Counted from the stretch's first letter, positions 7,621-16,994 are shown. The stretch: DNA of 64,000 nt from Halomonas sp. 'Soap Lake #6' (GCF_003031405.1 NZ_CP020469.1:558001-622000), one strand, 5' to 3'. Made by a program: numbers and translations. The notes: a model not told the origin generated them from the letters alone.

Positions 7621-9762
7621 ATGCGCACTAAACAACGCCTAGTGCTGTGGCCGACAGTAACGCTTGCTGGTCTGGTAGCCATTAGCCAAGTTCACGCACA
7701 GCAATCGGCAACTGCTGAAGCACAAGGCGAGAGAGGTGATGCAAACCAAACGGTGGTTGTGACAGCCTCGCGCACCAACTCAACAAAAGAAGACTCTCCC
7801 CAGACAGTGCGTATTATCAGCGAAGAAGAGATTACCCAGCAGCTTCAAATTACCAGCGATTCATCGCAAATATTAAGTAACTTGCTGCCTTCCTACTCAC
7901 CTAGCCGGCAGAAGATGAGTGGTAGTGGGGAAACCTTGCGTGGGCGTACGCCGCTGATTCTGATTGATGGGATTCCCCAATCGAACCCGTTGCGTCCAAC
8001 TGGTCGTGAAGCCCATACCATCGATTTTTCCATGGTTGAGCAGATTGAGGTCATTCAAGGGGCCAACGCTACCAATGGGGTAGGGGCGGCCGGGGGAGTG
8101 ATCAACCTGATTACTAAACGCCCAGAGCCGGGGTCGCTGAATCAGCATGCTGAAATTCAGGTAACGACACCCACTAGCGAACTAAACAGCGATACGCTGA
8201 GCTATAAAACCAGCTATGGCGTCAGTGGTAATAGCGGCGATGTTGACTACCTGTTTTCGGCCAGCCTTGAGGATCAGGGGTTGTTCCTGGATGGTAACCG
8301 CAATCCTGTTGGGGTAGACAACACCCAAGGCGACTTGATGGATTCTCGCAGTTACAATTTTTTAGGCAAGCTAGCTTACTGGATTGACGACGATCAGCGC
8401 CTGCAGTTCACCCTCAATCACTACAATATTGAGGGGCATAACAATTATGTGAGCGTAACGGGTGATCGGCCCAATGGCGTGTTGACTACCTCTGAGCGAG
8501 GAACCCCAGAGGGAGACGCACCCTATAACCGCGTGTGGACGACCGGGCTAAGTTACGATCACTATGATCTGGCAGGGATGCGCCTAAGTGCCCAGGCGTT
8601 CTATCAGGACTATGAAGCGCTGTTTGGGGCAACCAATTCAAAAACTTTCCAAGACCCCGCCATTGCTCCTGAGGGTACCTTTTATGACCAAACCATGGCG
8701 GCAACTAGCAAGTTTGGCACTAAGGTATCGCTGACTAAAGATGACCTGCTAAACGACCGACTCTCTCTAACAGGTGGTTTTGATACGCTGTTTGATGAAA
8801 CCGAGCAGTATCTTTATCAGTCCGATCGTACCTATGTACCGCTGACAAAGTACACCGACCTTTCGCCTTTCTTTCAAGCCGAGTTCAGGCCTGTTGATTC
8901 ATTGCTGCTATCAGCCGGTGCTCGCTATGAGTACGCTAAGCTGAAGATCAATGACTATCAAACTGTAGCGGATAATAATGGGGTTTCTGTCGAGGGTGGC
9001 GACCCTAGTTTCAATGAGACACTCTATAACGTCGGTGCCGTATGGAAGCCTGTGGATCATTGGAGCTTGTTTGCCAATTACTCTGAAGGATTCTCGATTC
9101 CCGATGTGGGGCGTGCGTTAAGGGGGATCAGTACGCCAGGGCAGTCGGTCAACAACATCGATAACCTGAGTCCAATCGTCACTAATAATATCGAGACGGG
9201 TGTGCGCTTTGAGAATGGTCGTTTGGCGGCGGAGCTGAGCTATTACGAGTCATCTTCAGATTTCGGCAGCCGTCTCACGGAAGTGGACGATGTCTTTTAT
9301 ATGCAGCGCCAGGAGACCGAGATTAAAGGCTTCGAGGCCTCGGTAGATTATCAATTTAACGATCAGCATGCTGGCCGATTGGCTTACTCTCGCATGGAGG
9401 GGCGCTATGACAGCAACGACGATGGTAACCTGGACTCCAAGTTGTCTGGGTTGGACGTCTCGCCAGATCGTCTAACAGCCAGTTGGTCTGCTAATTGGAC
9501 AGATAACCTTTCTACCTTTGTGCAGGCCAACTATGCCTTTGATAAAACCTTCGATGAAGCAAACCGTGAGTTTGATGGCTATCTGCTAATGGATGCTGCT
9601 GTGGGCTACCAACTACCCGTTGGACAGGTCAATGTGGGTGTATCTAACCTGCTTGATGAGCAGTATGTCACCTACTACTCGCAGAGTGCGTTGGTGAATG
9701 ATGAGCGCTATTTTGCCGGGCGTGGTAGAACCGTAACGTTTGGTTATCGCGTCGATTTCTAA
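7621..9762 (+). CDS. TonB-dependent siderophore receptor
   Basis: A 713-residue outer-membrane beta-barrel receptor that would import ferric siderophore into the periplasm. A signal peptide ends near VHAQQSA (residue 27). A TonB-box-like stretch (QTVVVTASR) follows, then the plug domain with IDGIPQSNPL and GANATNGVGAAGGVINLITKRP, then the barrel ending in an aromatic residue (YRVDF). The length fits siderophore receptors rather than long TonB-dependent polymer transporters. The surrounding ABC genes support iron uptake. The cognate siderophore cannot be told from sequence. Confidence 0.93.
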   Translation: MRTKQRLVLWPTVTLAGLVAISQVHAQQSATAEAQGERGDANQTVVVTASRTNSTKEDSPQTVRIISEEEITQQLQITSDSSQILSNLLPSYSPSRQKMSGSGETLRGRTPLILIDGIPQSNPLRPTGREAHTIDFSMVEQIEVIQGANATNGVGAAGGVINLITKRPEPGSLNQHAEIQVTTPTSELNSDTLSYKTSYGVSGNSGDVDYLFSASLEDQGLFLDGNRNPVGVDNTQGDLMDSRSYNFLGKLAYWIDDDQRLQFTLNHYNIEGHNNYVSVTGDRPNGVLTTSERGTPEGDAPYNRVWTTGLSYDHYDLAGMRLSAQAFYQDYEALFGATNSKTFQDPAIAPEGTFYDQTMAATSKFGTKVSLTKDDLLNDRLSLTGGFDTLFDETEQYLYQSDRTYVPLTKYTDLSPFFQAEFRPVDSLLLSAGARYEYAKLKINDYQTVADNNGVSVEGGDPSFNETLYNVGAVWKPVDHWSLFANYSEGFSIPDVGRALRGISTPGQSVNNIDNLSPIVTNNIETGVRFENGRLAAELSYYESSSDFGSRLTEVDDVFYMQRQETEIKGFEASVDYQFNDQHAGRLAYSRMEGRYDSNDDGNLDSKLSGLDVSPDRLTASWSANWTDNLSTFVQANYAFDKTFDEANREFDGYLLMDAAVGYQLPVGQVNVGVSNLLDEQYVTYYSQSALVNDERYFAGRGRTVTFGYRVDF

Positions 9763-9797
9763 CCTCTCTCAATAGTAAGCCCCGCTCAGTAAGTTCC

Positions 9798-10838
9798 TCA
9801 GTGAGAGCGATAGCGCGTCCTGTGCAGTAAGTACACAAAGAAGGGCGCGCCTATCCCCGCCACAAAGATGCCTGCAGGCAGGTCTTTGGGTAAAAATGCC
9901 ACTCGGCCAAGCAGGTCGGCGTACAGCACAATCAACGCGCCGACTAGCGCTGAAGCGGGCATCAACCTTGCCAGATTGCGCCCCACCAGTTTAGCCGCGA
10001 GGTGGGGGGCGATTAAACCTACAAAGCTTAATCCACCTGCGAACGCTACGGCGGCCCCCGCTAACGCAACGCTGCAGGTCAGCAGTATTAGTCTGCTGCG
10101 CAGAATAGACACCCCTATCCCTTCGGCAACGCTATCGCCTAGCGCCATGGCATCTGCGTGGCGGGCGAAGCATAGGCTGATAGGTATTGCTACCAATAGC
10201 CACGGTAATAGGCCCTGTACATCCTGCCATTGTGCCGCGTAAAGGCTGCCTGTTAGCCATACATAAGCGGTCATGGCGGCAGAATCATCGCTGATGACGA
10301 TTAACAGGGTGGTACCAGCCCCCATGGCCGCCGCCATGCCAATGCCGACCAGCACCATGCGGGATGGGCTAATGCCGTTTTTCCAGGTCAAACTGACAAC
10401 TGCTAACGCCGAAACCAGTGCACCGAGCATGGCAGCAAAGGGTAACCAGTGAATGCTCAAGGTGGTGCTTAGCAGTACTAAAAAAAGTACCGCCGCTAGT
10501 GCTGCGCCGCTGGTAATGCCGATAACATCCGGTGAAGCGAGGGGGTTTCTCACAATACTTTGCAGAATAGCCCCCGCTATCGCCAGGGCGGCGCCGACCA
10601 GTATCGCCAGTAAAATTCGGGGCAGTCTTAATTGCCAGATAATAAAGGCGATATCGCTACTCTGTGGGGAGACCAGTGCATGTAGCACCTGCCTGAAAGG
10701 TGTCGGAAAGCTGCCTAAACTGAGCGAGAGTCCGGCACTCGTAATAAGTAATAGACTTAATAGCAACAGGCGAACCAGCAGTTGAGAGCTTTCGTGCTTC
10801 GCTGTGCTGTTGAGAGATAATGTTGCTGCCTGTCTCAT
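9798..10838 (-). CDS. FecCD-family iron-siderophore permease (second)
   Basis: A polytopic inner-membrane permease of 346 residues when started at 10838. That ATG overlaps the stop of the preceding permease gene as ATGA. A longer frame to 11003 would bury 169 bases of the neighbour and adds a non-membrane, Arg/Gly-rich segment, so I reject it. Family landmarks are RLPRILLAILVGAALAIAG, the NPLASPDVIGITSGA stretch and GLIAPHLAAKLVG near the C terminus. It forms the channel with the paralogous permease encoded just upstream. Confidence 0.92.
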   Translation of the reverse strand: MRQAATLSLNSTAKHESSQLLVRLLLLSLLLITSAGLSLSLGSFPTPFRQVLHALVSPQSSDIAFIIWQLRLPRILLAILVGAALAIAGAILQSIVRNPLASPDVIGITSGAALAAVLFLVLLSTTLSIHWLPFAAMLGALVSALAVVSLTWKNGISPSRMVLVGIGMAAAMGAGTTLLIVISDDSAAMTAYVWLTGSLYAAQWQDVQGLLPWLLVAIPISLCFARHADAMALGDSVAEGIGVSILRSRLILLTCSVALAGAAVAFAGGLSFVGLIAPHLAAKLVGRNLARLMPASALVGALIVLYADLLGRVAFLPKDLPAGIFVAGIGAPFFVYLLHRTRYRSH

Positions 10839-11839
10839 TGGCCTGCCATCTTGCGTCGCGCTAGGTAAACAAAGAACGGTGTACCAATCAGAGCGGTCAT
10901 CACGCCCACGGGTATTTCCTGAGGAGCCATTAAAAACCGTGAGGCCACATCGGCCAGTAGTAACAAACATGCCCCGAGTAGGGCGCAGGCAGGAAGCAGC
11001 CAACGGTGGTCAATGCCAAATAGCCCTCGTGCCATGTGGGGAACTATCAGTCCCACAAAGCCAATCATGCCTGCCAGTGCCACCGAGCTACCCGCAAGCA
11101 CAATCACGATAAGCCCTAGCAGCAACTTAATCGTGGTGGCCTGCATACCAAGGCCTGTGACCATATCATCACCCAGCAATAGTGCATTGGCATGGCGTAC
11201 TAGCAGAGCACAGAGTAACAGTGCTCCGCCAAAAAGGGGGAGTAAGGGCATGACGACAGCAAGCTCGCGACCCGAGACTGAACCCGCCAGCCAGTAGAGC
11301 ACGCTTTCAAAACTTTGCTGGTCTATTACCAGTAGCCCTTGGCTGAACGACACAAACATTGCAGTGACGGCAACACCTGCCAATACAACACGAAGTGGTG
11401 AGATTTCACCTTGGCGGCCACGGCTAAGTACCACTACCAGGGTAGCGGCTACCAGAGCGCCTAGCAGCGCAGCCCAAACGTAGTGGGCAGGGGTATGCAA
11501 TGGTAAAAGCGATACTGCGACTACCACAAAAAACATAGCACCAGCGTTAATGCCCAGAACACCCGGCGAGGCTAGCGGGTTACGCGTCATGGTCTGCATT
11601 AATGCGCCGGCAATTGCCAGGCTGGCGCCTACCAACGCCGCAATGACCGCACGGGGTAAGCGCTCTGTGAACAATATGATATGGGCTACTTTGGTTGGGT
11701 CATAGTGGTTAAGTGCTGCCCATAATGCTGACCATGCAATATCAGTGGTGCCCAACATAATGCTAGTGACAAAGGCTCCGAGTGCTAACACTATTCCAAG
11801 TAGCAGCCCGATGCTTTTCGCAGTGGTGCTGTTTAGCAT
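10835..11839 (-). CDS. FecCD-family iron-siderophore permease (first)
   Basis: A 334-residue membrane permease paralogous to the next gene, with the same landmarks: RLPRAVIAALVGASLAIAG, NPLASPGVLGINAGA and GLIVPHMARGL. I chose the ATG at 11839 because GGAGGA stands just before it and it overlaps the binding-protein stop by 7 bases. An in-frame codon at 11878 would lengthen the overlap without a ribosome site. It pairs with the second permease to form the transmembrane dimer. Confidence 0.92.
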   Translation of the reverse strand: MLNSTTAKSIGLLLGIVLALGAFVTSIMLGTTDIAWSALWAALNHYDPTKVAHIILFTERLPRAVIAALVGASLAIAGALMQTMTRNPLASPGVLGINAGAMFFVVVAVSLLPLHTPAHYVWAALLGALVAATLVVVLSRGRQGEISPLRVVLAGVAVTAMFVSFSQGLLVIDQQSFESVLYWLAGSVSGRELAVVMPLLPLFGGALLLCALLVRHANALLLGDDMVTGLGMQATTIKLLLGLIVIVLAGSSVALAGMIGFVGLIVPHMARGLFGIDHRWLLPACALLGACLLLLADVASRFLMAPQEIPVGVMTALIGTPFFVYLARRKMAGQ

Positions 11840-12864
11840 GCGGATTCCTCCGCGTGGTTCGGTAGTGGGGAGAGACAAGTGTGTTGCTGTCGTTCCAATG
11901 ACTGCGCCAGCCCATAGTGGCGATAGAGATCATCCAGCATAGCGTTAGCCGCTAATATGCCGCCGCCCATCATCCAGCTAACCGGGTCGACGTCAAAGAC
12001 GCGTCCGCTTTGTACAGCTGACAGCTGTTGCCACAATGGGTGATTGGCCCAGCGCTGGTAATTATCCGCAATAGCAGGATCATCCGGTTCAAGCAGCACA
12101 AACATTACATCAGCATCCAGTACTGGAATGTTTTCAGTGCTGGTTAGTTTCATTCCCCAACCCTGGGTTTGCAGCGTATCAGGCTGCTTAAAACCAAGTT
12201 CATTAAGAATAGAGCCAGTAAAGCCACTGGTATAAATACGCACGTGATCGCTCTTAAAGCGAACCACTGCTACTTTTTGGGGCCACTCACTGCCCAGGCG
12301 ATCGGCGATCTGCTGGCGAAAATCACTGACTCTTTCATCCCAGCGTTGCAGTAACTCATTGGCCTCCGCCTCTCGACCAGTGGCATTAGCGACCATTGTC
12401 AGCGTGGCTTTGAAGCCAAAAACGGTGTTGGTTGATACCGTAGGCGCAATGGCTGCCAATAGCGGCGCAATTCGCCCATGGCGAAAATCGTTGGCAATCA
12501 CCAAGTCAGGGTCTAGCCAAGCAATTTTTTCCAGGTTTGGTTGCGTCTCCAACCCTACGTGCTCAACGCCATCAAGTGGTTCGCGTAGGTAGTGGTACAT
12601 AGGTTTTTCTAACCACGAATCCACTACACCGATGGGGGTAAGACCAAGGGCAACAGCGCTGTCGGTAGCGCCTTGGTAAAGTGTGACAATCCGCGGCGCG
12701 GAGGCAACGTGGGTGAGGCTGTTTATAGGGATAACGGGCTGTGAATGAGTACTGTGCTGTGAATTAGCCAGTGCAAAAGAAGGTATTAGCGTCGCGCCTG
12801 CTATCAGCAACACACGCATCCAAATCTTGCAACGATGAGAGTGTACTGCTTGCATGCGCCTCAC
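11833..12864 (-). CDS. Periplasmic iron-siderophore binding protein (FecB/FhuD type)
   Basis: A protein of up to 343 residues with an N-terminal export signal (hydrophobic core MRVLLIAGATLIPSFALA) and a class III substrate-binding fold. The first strand is RIVTLYQGATDSAVALGLTPIG, and WLDPDLVIAND marks the interdomain region. It delivers ferric siderophore to the permeases. The start is uncertain: GTG at 12864 or ATG at 12855, and GAGG lies only 3 bases before the latter. It is first in the three-gene operon, behind a Fur-like site. Confidence 0.88.
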   Translation of the reverse strand: MRRMQAVHSHRCKIWMRVLLIAGATLIPSFALANSQHSTHSQPVIPINSLTHVASAPRIVTLYQGATDSAVALGLTPIGVVDSWLEKPMYHYLREPLDGVEHVGLETQPNLEKIAWLDPDLVIANDFRHGRIAPLLAAIAPTVSTNTVFGFKATLTMVANATGREAEANELLQRWDERVSDFRQQIADRLGSEWPQKVAVVRFKSDHVRIYTSGFTGSILNELGFKQPDTLQTQGWGMKLTSTENIPVLDADVMFVLLEPDDPAIADNYQRWANHPLWQQLSAVQSGRVFDVDPVSWMMGGGILAANAMLDDLYRHYGLAQSLERQQHTCLSPLPNHAEESAC

Positions 12865-12908
12865 AATGTCGTTGTAGCCTAAAGCCGAAATGATGGCATG
12901 CTGTAAAG

Positions 12909-12927
12909 GCTAATGCAAAGCATTATC
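12909..12927 (-). promoter_or_regulatory. Fur-box-like site before the binding-protein operon
   Basis: The minus strand reads GATAATGCTTTGCATTAGC, matching about 14 of 19 positions of the GATAATGATAATCATTATC consensus. It lies 45-63 bases before the binding-protein start and is the best of the three Fur-like sites here. Confidence 0.6.
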
Positions 12928-13000
12928 AGATATGGGGCGGCTTCCATCTGCCCCAACATGGTGCGTTCTGGTGGCTGTTGGCCAGCTCAACGAGCGTAGA

Positions 13001-13069
13001 GTGGCTTCAATAAAGTAGTGGCTTTAGCAAAGTTGTGGCGTTGAATAAGTGGTGACTTCGATAAAGTAA
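13001..13069. repeat. Four imperfect 17-bp tandem units upstream of the Lrp gene
   Basis: Units begin at 13001, 13018, 13035 and 13051 and follow the pattern GTGGCTTCAATAAAGTA, with changes and one short unit. They form the first of two different tandem arrays in the 557-bp gap between the siderophore operon and the Lrp/AsnC gene. Confidence 0.7.
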
Positions 13070-13084
13070 TTGGGGAAATATGAC

Positions 13085-13096
13085 ATCACTAGTGAT
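13085..13096. promoter_or_regulatory. 12-bp perfect palindrome between two repeat arrays
   Basis: ATCACTAGTGAT is self-complementary and sits between the 17-bp and 16-bp arrays. It may be a dimeric regulator site, but nothing else in the sequence shows which. Confidence 0.35.
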
Positions 13097-13114
13097 TAAA
13101 AAGTGCTTTGTTAC

Positions 13115-13178
13115 GTATATGTTCAAGAGTGTATATGTTCAAGAGTGTATGTGTTCAAGGGCGTATATATTCAAGAGC
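13115..13178. repeat. Four 16-bp tandem units upstream of the Lrp gene
   Basis: Units GTATATGTTCAAGAGT at 13115 and 13131 are identical. Those at 13147 (GTATGTGTTCAAGGGC) and 13163 (GTATATATTCAAGAGC) differ at a few bases. The rest of the gap up to 13421 is AT-rich and shows no further gene. Confidence 0.85.
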
Positions 13179-13421
13179 GGTTAAAGAGTTTTAGTCAATT
13201 GTGTGCTTTTAACGCCATAGTGGTTTCGGTTTTAAACTTTCAGCATTGCTCTTTGTGGTGCAGCATATTTTGTGTTGCACCGTTTTGGGATGCCCTTTTA
13301 GGCGAAGTAAGCACTTGGTTGAGTTCAACAGAATGGGAGGTGAAAAATTATTTCTCTTGACCGTATCGAGGAAAGATTATAAAGAATAAAATTCCTTTAA
13401 AATGTCTCAAGGGGAAATAAA

Positions 13422-13889
13422 TTGCTTATTGACCGTTTTGATTTGAAAATTCTTGAACAGCTTCAGCGCGATGATACTCTTTCTATTGCACAGCTTGCAG
13501 AGGGGGTTGGTCTCTCGGTTACGCCATGTTGGCGGCGAATACAAAAGCTGGAAAAAGACGGAATCATAGAAAAAAGAATTGCCGTACTGAACCCTGAGAA
13601 ATTGAATCTTAGTCTCACCGTGTTTGTGATGGTTAAAACGGATAAACATAACCAGGCTTGGCTTAATACATTTCAGGAAACGGTTAAGGATTTTCCTGAG
13701 ATCGTAGAAGTTAATCGCCTGGCCGGTGAATACGACTACTTACTCAAGGTCATTACGCGTAATAACCAGTCTTATGACGCCTTTTATAAAAGGCTTATTG
13801 CGAGAATAGAGCTCAGTAATGTCACATCGTGCTTCTCAATGGAACAAGTCAAGAAAACCACCGAGCTCCCCCTCGGCGATCTCTCATGA
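13422..13889 (+). CDS. Lrp/AsnC family transcriptional regulator
   Basis: A 155-residue regulator with an N-terminal helix-turn-helix (IDRFDLKILEQLQRDDTLSI, then AQLAEGVGLSVTPCWRRIQK) and a C-terminal RAM effector domain ending KKTTELPL. The start is a TTG at 13422 preceded by AAGGGG, and no in-frame ATG fits. It overlaps or abuts the PLP enzyme gene and is most likely the local regulator of the catabolic run to 21053. It probably responds to an amino acid, as this family does. The tandem repeats upstream may be its own binding region. Confidence 0.9.
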   Translation: MLIDRFDLKILEQLQRDDTLSIAQLAEGVGLSVTPCWRRIQKLEKDGIIEKRIAVLNPEKLNLSLTVFVMVKTDKHNQAWLNTFQETVKDFPEIVEVNRLAGEYDYLLKVITRNNQSYDAFYKRLIARIELSNVTSCFSMEQVKKTTELPLGDLS

Positions 13890-13893
13890 ATGG

Positions 13894-15543
13894 ATGGAGC
13901 GCCTGCAGAGTGGGGTGATTGGCGAAGGGCGTTCGATCCCTGGCCCGTTTGGCGCATGCCCCTTGCTCTATGCCGATTACACGGCATCAGGAAGGGCGCT
14001 AGACATAGTCGAGCGAGCGATTCAGGAGGAGGTGTTGCCTCTCTACGCTAATACCCATACCGAAACCTCTTACACCGGCAAAATGACCACGCGGCTACGG
14101 GAAGCTGCTCGCCAAGCAGTGGCGGAATCCGTCGGTGCTGGTGACGAGTATGCGGTCATTTTTGCTGGCGCTGGTGCTACTGCAGCGATAGATCGCTGCT
14201 GCCGTATCCTGGAGCTGACCCATGGGCAAGTAGCTGCGAAGGCTGCCAAGCCGGTTGTTTTCGTTGGCCCCTATGAGCACCACTCCAATGATCTTGTGTG
14301 GCGTGAGTGCGATGTTGATCTGGTGCGCATCCCTCTGGACAGCAATGGCCTTGTTGATTTGATGGTGCTGGAGCAGCAGTTGCAGGCACATTCCGAGCGC
14401 GAGATTAAAGTCGTGGCGTTTTCGGCCGCTTCCAATGTAACGGGAACCCTTTCGCCCGTGGCCCAGATAGCTAAGTTAGCGCATCAATATGGCGGCTTGG
14501 CCGTATTCGACTATGCGGCAAGTGGGCCCTATGTAGCGATCAATATGGCAGGCAGTGGCCAGGATGATCATTTGGATGCCATCTTCCTTTCCCCCCATAA
14601 GTTTGTCGGTGGGCCTGGAAGTTCCGGCGTGCTGGTGATTCGCAAAGCGGTGTGCCGCAATGCGAAGCCGTCCATTTCAGGTGGCGGCACGGTATCCTAT
14701 GTAACAGCGTCCCATCATCGATATGTTCAGAATGTCGAGCGTCGGGAGGAGGCGGGTACGCCTAATATTTTGGGTGATATTCGAGCGGGATTGGCGTTTC
14801 GTATCAAAGCGAAAGTTGGCACTGAGGCCATTGAGTTACGTGAAAAAGAGTTGGTGGCTATGGCGGTGGAGCGTTGGCAAAAAATAGCTAACCTGCGCCT
14901 GCTTGGATCACTTGATGCGCCCAGGCTGGCTATTTTCTCGTTCAATATTACTGCTGGAAGAAGGGCGATACACCATAACCTCGTTGTTGCCATGTTGAAT
15001 GATCTGTTTGGTATTCAGGCAAGAGGTGGCTGTTCCTGTGCTGGCCCTTATGGTCATGAACTGCTTTCCATTGATAGTGAGACGGCAGCAGCGCATGAGA
15101 CTTTAGTCCAAAAAGGTAGAAGCATATATCGCCCGGGTTGGGTAAGGCTCGGATTTAACTTCTTTTTTAGCAATGAGACGGCTAACTATGTAATATCAGC
15201 GGTCGAGTTTATTGCGCGTTATGCCCCGGTATTGATGAAACTTTACTCTGTTGATGAACATAGTGGTGTATGGGTTGCCCAGCGCCCTGAAGCGTCAGCT
15301 CAATCCGAAGAGCCAGTAACGCCATGCCTGTTGGATACGCTTTTCACGACGGGTGCATCTGTTGGAACAGCCAGCGAGCCTACTGCACTCGATTGTTTTA
15401 CCAGAGCGCTTGAGTTGGTCGAACAGGCGAAAGCCCTTCCTTTACCCGACGACCGTCACGCTGAAGATGTACCTGTTCGTTGGTTCTGGTGGCCCCATGA
15501 AGCCGAACAGGCCATGCAGACACAAGCCGAGATGATGCCATGA
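13894..15543 (+). CDS. Class V aminotransferase-fold PLP enzyme (cysteine desulfurase-like)
   Basis: About 549 residues. The aminotransferase-V core (roughly 20-450) has paired His129-His130 (YEHHSN), PLP-binding Asp206 (VFDYAAS) and Schiff-base Lys236 in LSPHKFVGG. Further on are the REEAGTPNI motif and a cysteine-containing loop GGCSCAGPYGH (Cys380, Cys382), placed where desulfurases carry their catalytic cysteine. A C-terminal extension of about 100 residues, ending in RWFWWPHEAEQ, is not part of the usual desulfurase. The start is uncertain: ATG at 13894 just after the Lrp stop, or 13819 inside the Lrp gene, and neither has a strong ribosome site. The substrate is unknown, and C-S or C-N bond chemistry on an amino acid is plausible. 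Confidence 0.8.
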   Translation: MERLQSGVIGEGRSIPGPFGACPLLYADYTASGRALDIVERAIQEEVLPLYANTHTETSYTGKMTTRLREAARQAVAESVGAGDEYAVIFAGAGATAAIDRCCRILELTHGQVAAKAAKPVVFVGPYEHHSNDLVWRECDVDLVRIPLDSNGLVDLMVLEQQLQAHSEREIKVVAFSAASNVTGTLSPVAQIAKLAHQYGGLAVFDYAASGPYVAINMAGSGQDDHLDAIFLSPHKFVGGPGSSGVLVIRKAVCRNAKPSISGGGTVSYVTASHHRYVQNVERREEAGTPNILGDIRAGLAFRIKAKVGTEAIELREKELVAMAVERWQKIANLRLLGSLDAPRLAIFSFNITAGRRAIHHNLVVAMLNDLFGIQARGGCSCAGPYGHELLSIDSETAAAHETLVQKGRSIYRPGWVRLGFNFFFSNETANYVISAVEFIARYAPVLMKLYSVDEHSGVWVAQRPEASAQSEEPVTPCLLDTLFTTGASVGTASEPTALDCFTRALELVEQAKALPLPDDRHAEDVPVRWFWWPHEAEQAMQTQAEMMP

Positions 15544-16994
15544 CCCTCACTCCCTCTTTGGCCGGTGCCGGCCTTGAAGCCTTGAATGCACGTGTGAAGC
15601 ACGATCTCGCCTGCCTAAACCTTCCTCCTACTAATTGGGTTCCTCCATTGGAGAGAGAGGATGGGCAGCACGTTTATGATGTGGTGATTGTGGGCGGTGG
15701 CCAGTGCGGTTTAGTGGCGGCTTTCGCGCTATTGTCGGGAGGTATCGCCAATATCCGCATTTTTGATCGCAACCCGGCGGGCAAAGAAGGGCCCTGGATG
15801 AACTATGCCCGTATGGAGACGCTGCGTTCGCCCAAAACATTGCCAGGACCCAGCTATGGGTTTGCGTCACTGACCTTCCGGGCTTGGTATGAAGCGCAGT
15901 TTGGCACCGAGGCTTGGGAGAGCCTGGACAAGATTCCCCGACCTACCTGGATGGAGTACCTTTGCTGGTACCGTGAAGTGCTCAACCTGCCGGTCGAAAA
16001 TAGTGTCAAGGTTGAGCATGTTAAGCCCGAGGGAGAGCTACTCAGCCTTGATCTTTCAGGCGCGGGTGCGACGGCTGAACGTGTTCTGACACGTAAACTG
16101 ATTATGGCGACTGGCCGTGAAGGTACCGGTGCACCCAAGGTTCCCGATTTCGTTGCTGGTTTGCCAGCCTCTATTTGGGCGCACACGGCGGACGATATCG
16201 ACTTTTCCGCTCTTAAGGGTAAGCGTGTAGTGGTGGTTGGGGTAGGGGCTTCGGCGATCGATAATGCTGCTGAGGCGCTGGAAAATGGAGCCAGTGAGGT
16301 TCGCTTCCTGATTCGCCGTCAGCAGATGCCGACGATCAACAAAATGATGGGCATTGGCTCCTACGGCTTTACCCATGGCTACGCAACGCTACCGGATGAG
16401 TGGCGCTGGCGCATTATGCATTACTCTTTTATTACCCAGACACCGCCTCCCCGCGGCTCGACGTTGCGCGTCAGCCGCCATGATAATGCTTATTTTCACT
16501 TTGGCTGTGGCATTGAAAATATCCGAGCTGAAGGGCCGGAAGTGGTGATTACGACTCAGCAGGGCAAACAGGTTCGCTGCGACTTTCTGATTCTGGGAAC
16601 TGGGTTCGAAGTTGATCCATTGGCTCGTACCGAGCTGGCAGGGTATGCCGATCGTATTCTGCTTTGGCGTGACCGATATCAGCCTCCAGCCGAACTTCAG
16701 CACGCAGAGCTGGGCAATTTTCCTTACGTGGATCGCGACTTTGCCTTCCAGGAGCGAGAGCCAGGGGCGGCCCCCTGGCTGCGTAACATCCACTGCTTCA
16801 ATTATGGCGCCTCTATTAGCCTCGGCAAAGTCAGTGGTGACATTCCTGGGATCAGCGAAGGAGCCAGTTGGCTGGCAGGCGCAATCGCCGCTGGCTTTTA
16901 TCGAGAAGATATCGAGCGCCACTGGCAGATGCTCGAACACTACGACTCTCCGGAACTACTGGGGGATGAGTGGGAGCCTTCCCCATTGCCTTGA
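15540..16994 (+). CDS. FAD/NAD(P)H-dependent monooxygenase-like oxidoreductase
   Basis: 484 residues with two Rossmann motifs: VVIVGGGQCGLVAA near residue 40 for FAD and VVVVGVGASAIDN near residue 230 for NAD(P)H. A final LILGTGFEVDP strand resembles flavin-containing monooxygenases and SidA-like N-hydroxylases. The canonical FxGxxxHxxxW motif is only loosely matched, by AGLPASIWAHTADD. Its ATG overlaps the PLP enzyme stop (ATGA), so the two are coupled. It may oxygenate the S or N atom of the compound imported by the TRAP system. This is inference from neighbours. Confidence 0.82.
   Translation: MTLTPSLAGAGLEALNARVKHDLACLNLPPTNWVPPLEREDGQHVYDVVIVGGGQCGLVAAFALLSGGIANIRIFDRNPAGKEGPWMNYARMETLRSPKTLPGPSYGFASLTFRAWYEAQFGTEAWESLDKIPRPTWMEYLCWYREVLNLPVENSVKVEHVKPEGELLSLDLSGAGATAERVLTRKLIMATGREGTGAPKVPDFVAGLPASIWAHTADDIDFSALKGKRVVVVGVGASAIDNAAEALENGASEVRFLIRRQQMPTINKMMGIGSYGFTHGYATLPDEWRWRIMHYSFITQTPPPRGSTLRVSRHDNAYFHFGCGIENIRAEGPEVVITTQQGKQVRCDFLILGTGFEVDPLARTELAGYADRILLWRDRYQPPAELQHAELGNFPYVDRDFAFQEREPGAAPWLRNIHCFNYGASISLGKVSGDIPGISEGASWLAGAIAAGFYREDIERHWQMLEHYDSPELLGDEWEPSPLP

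Noticed and set aside
10839..11003. Longer N terminus for the second FecCD permease
   Set aside because: It would overlap the neighbouring permease gene by 169 bases and adds a charged, non-membrane segment. The ATGA start at 10838 fits the family.
13001..13178. CRISPR-like array before the Lrp gene
   Set aside because: Units of 16-17 bp touch each other with no spacers and no cas genes are nearby.
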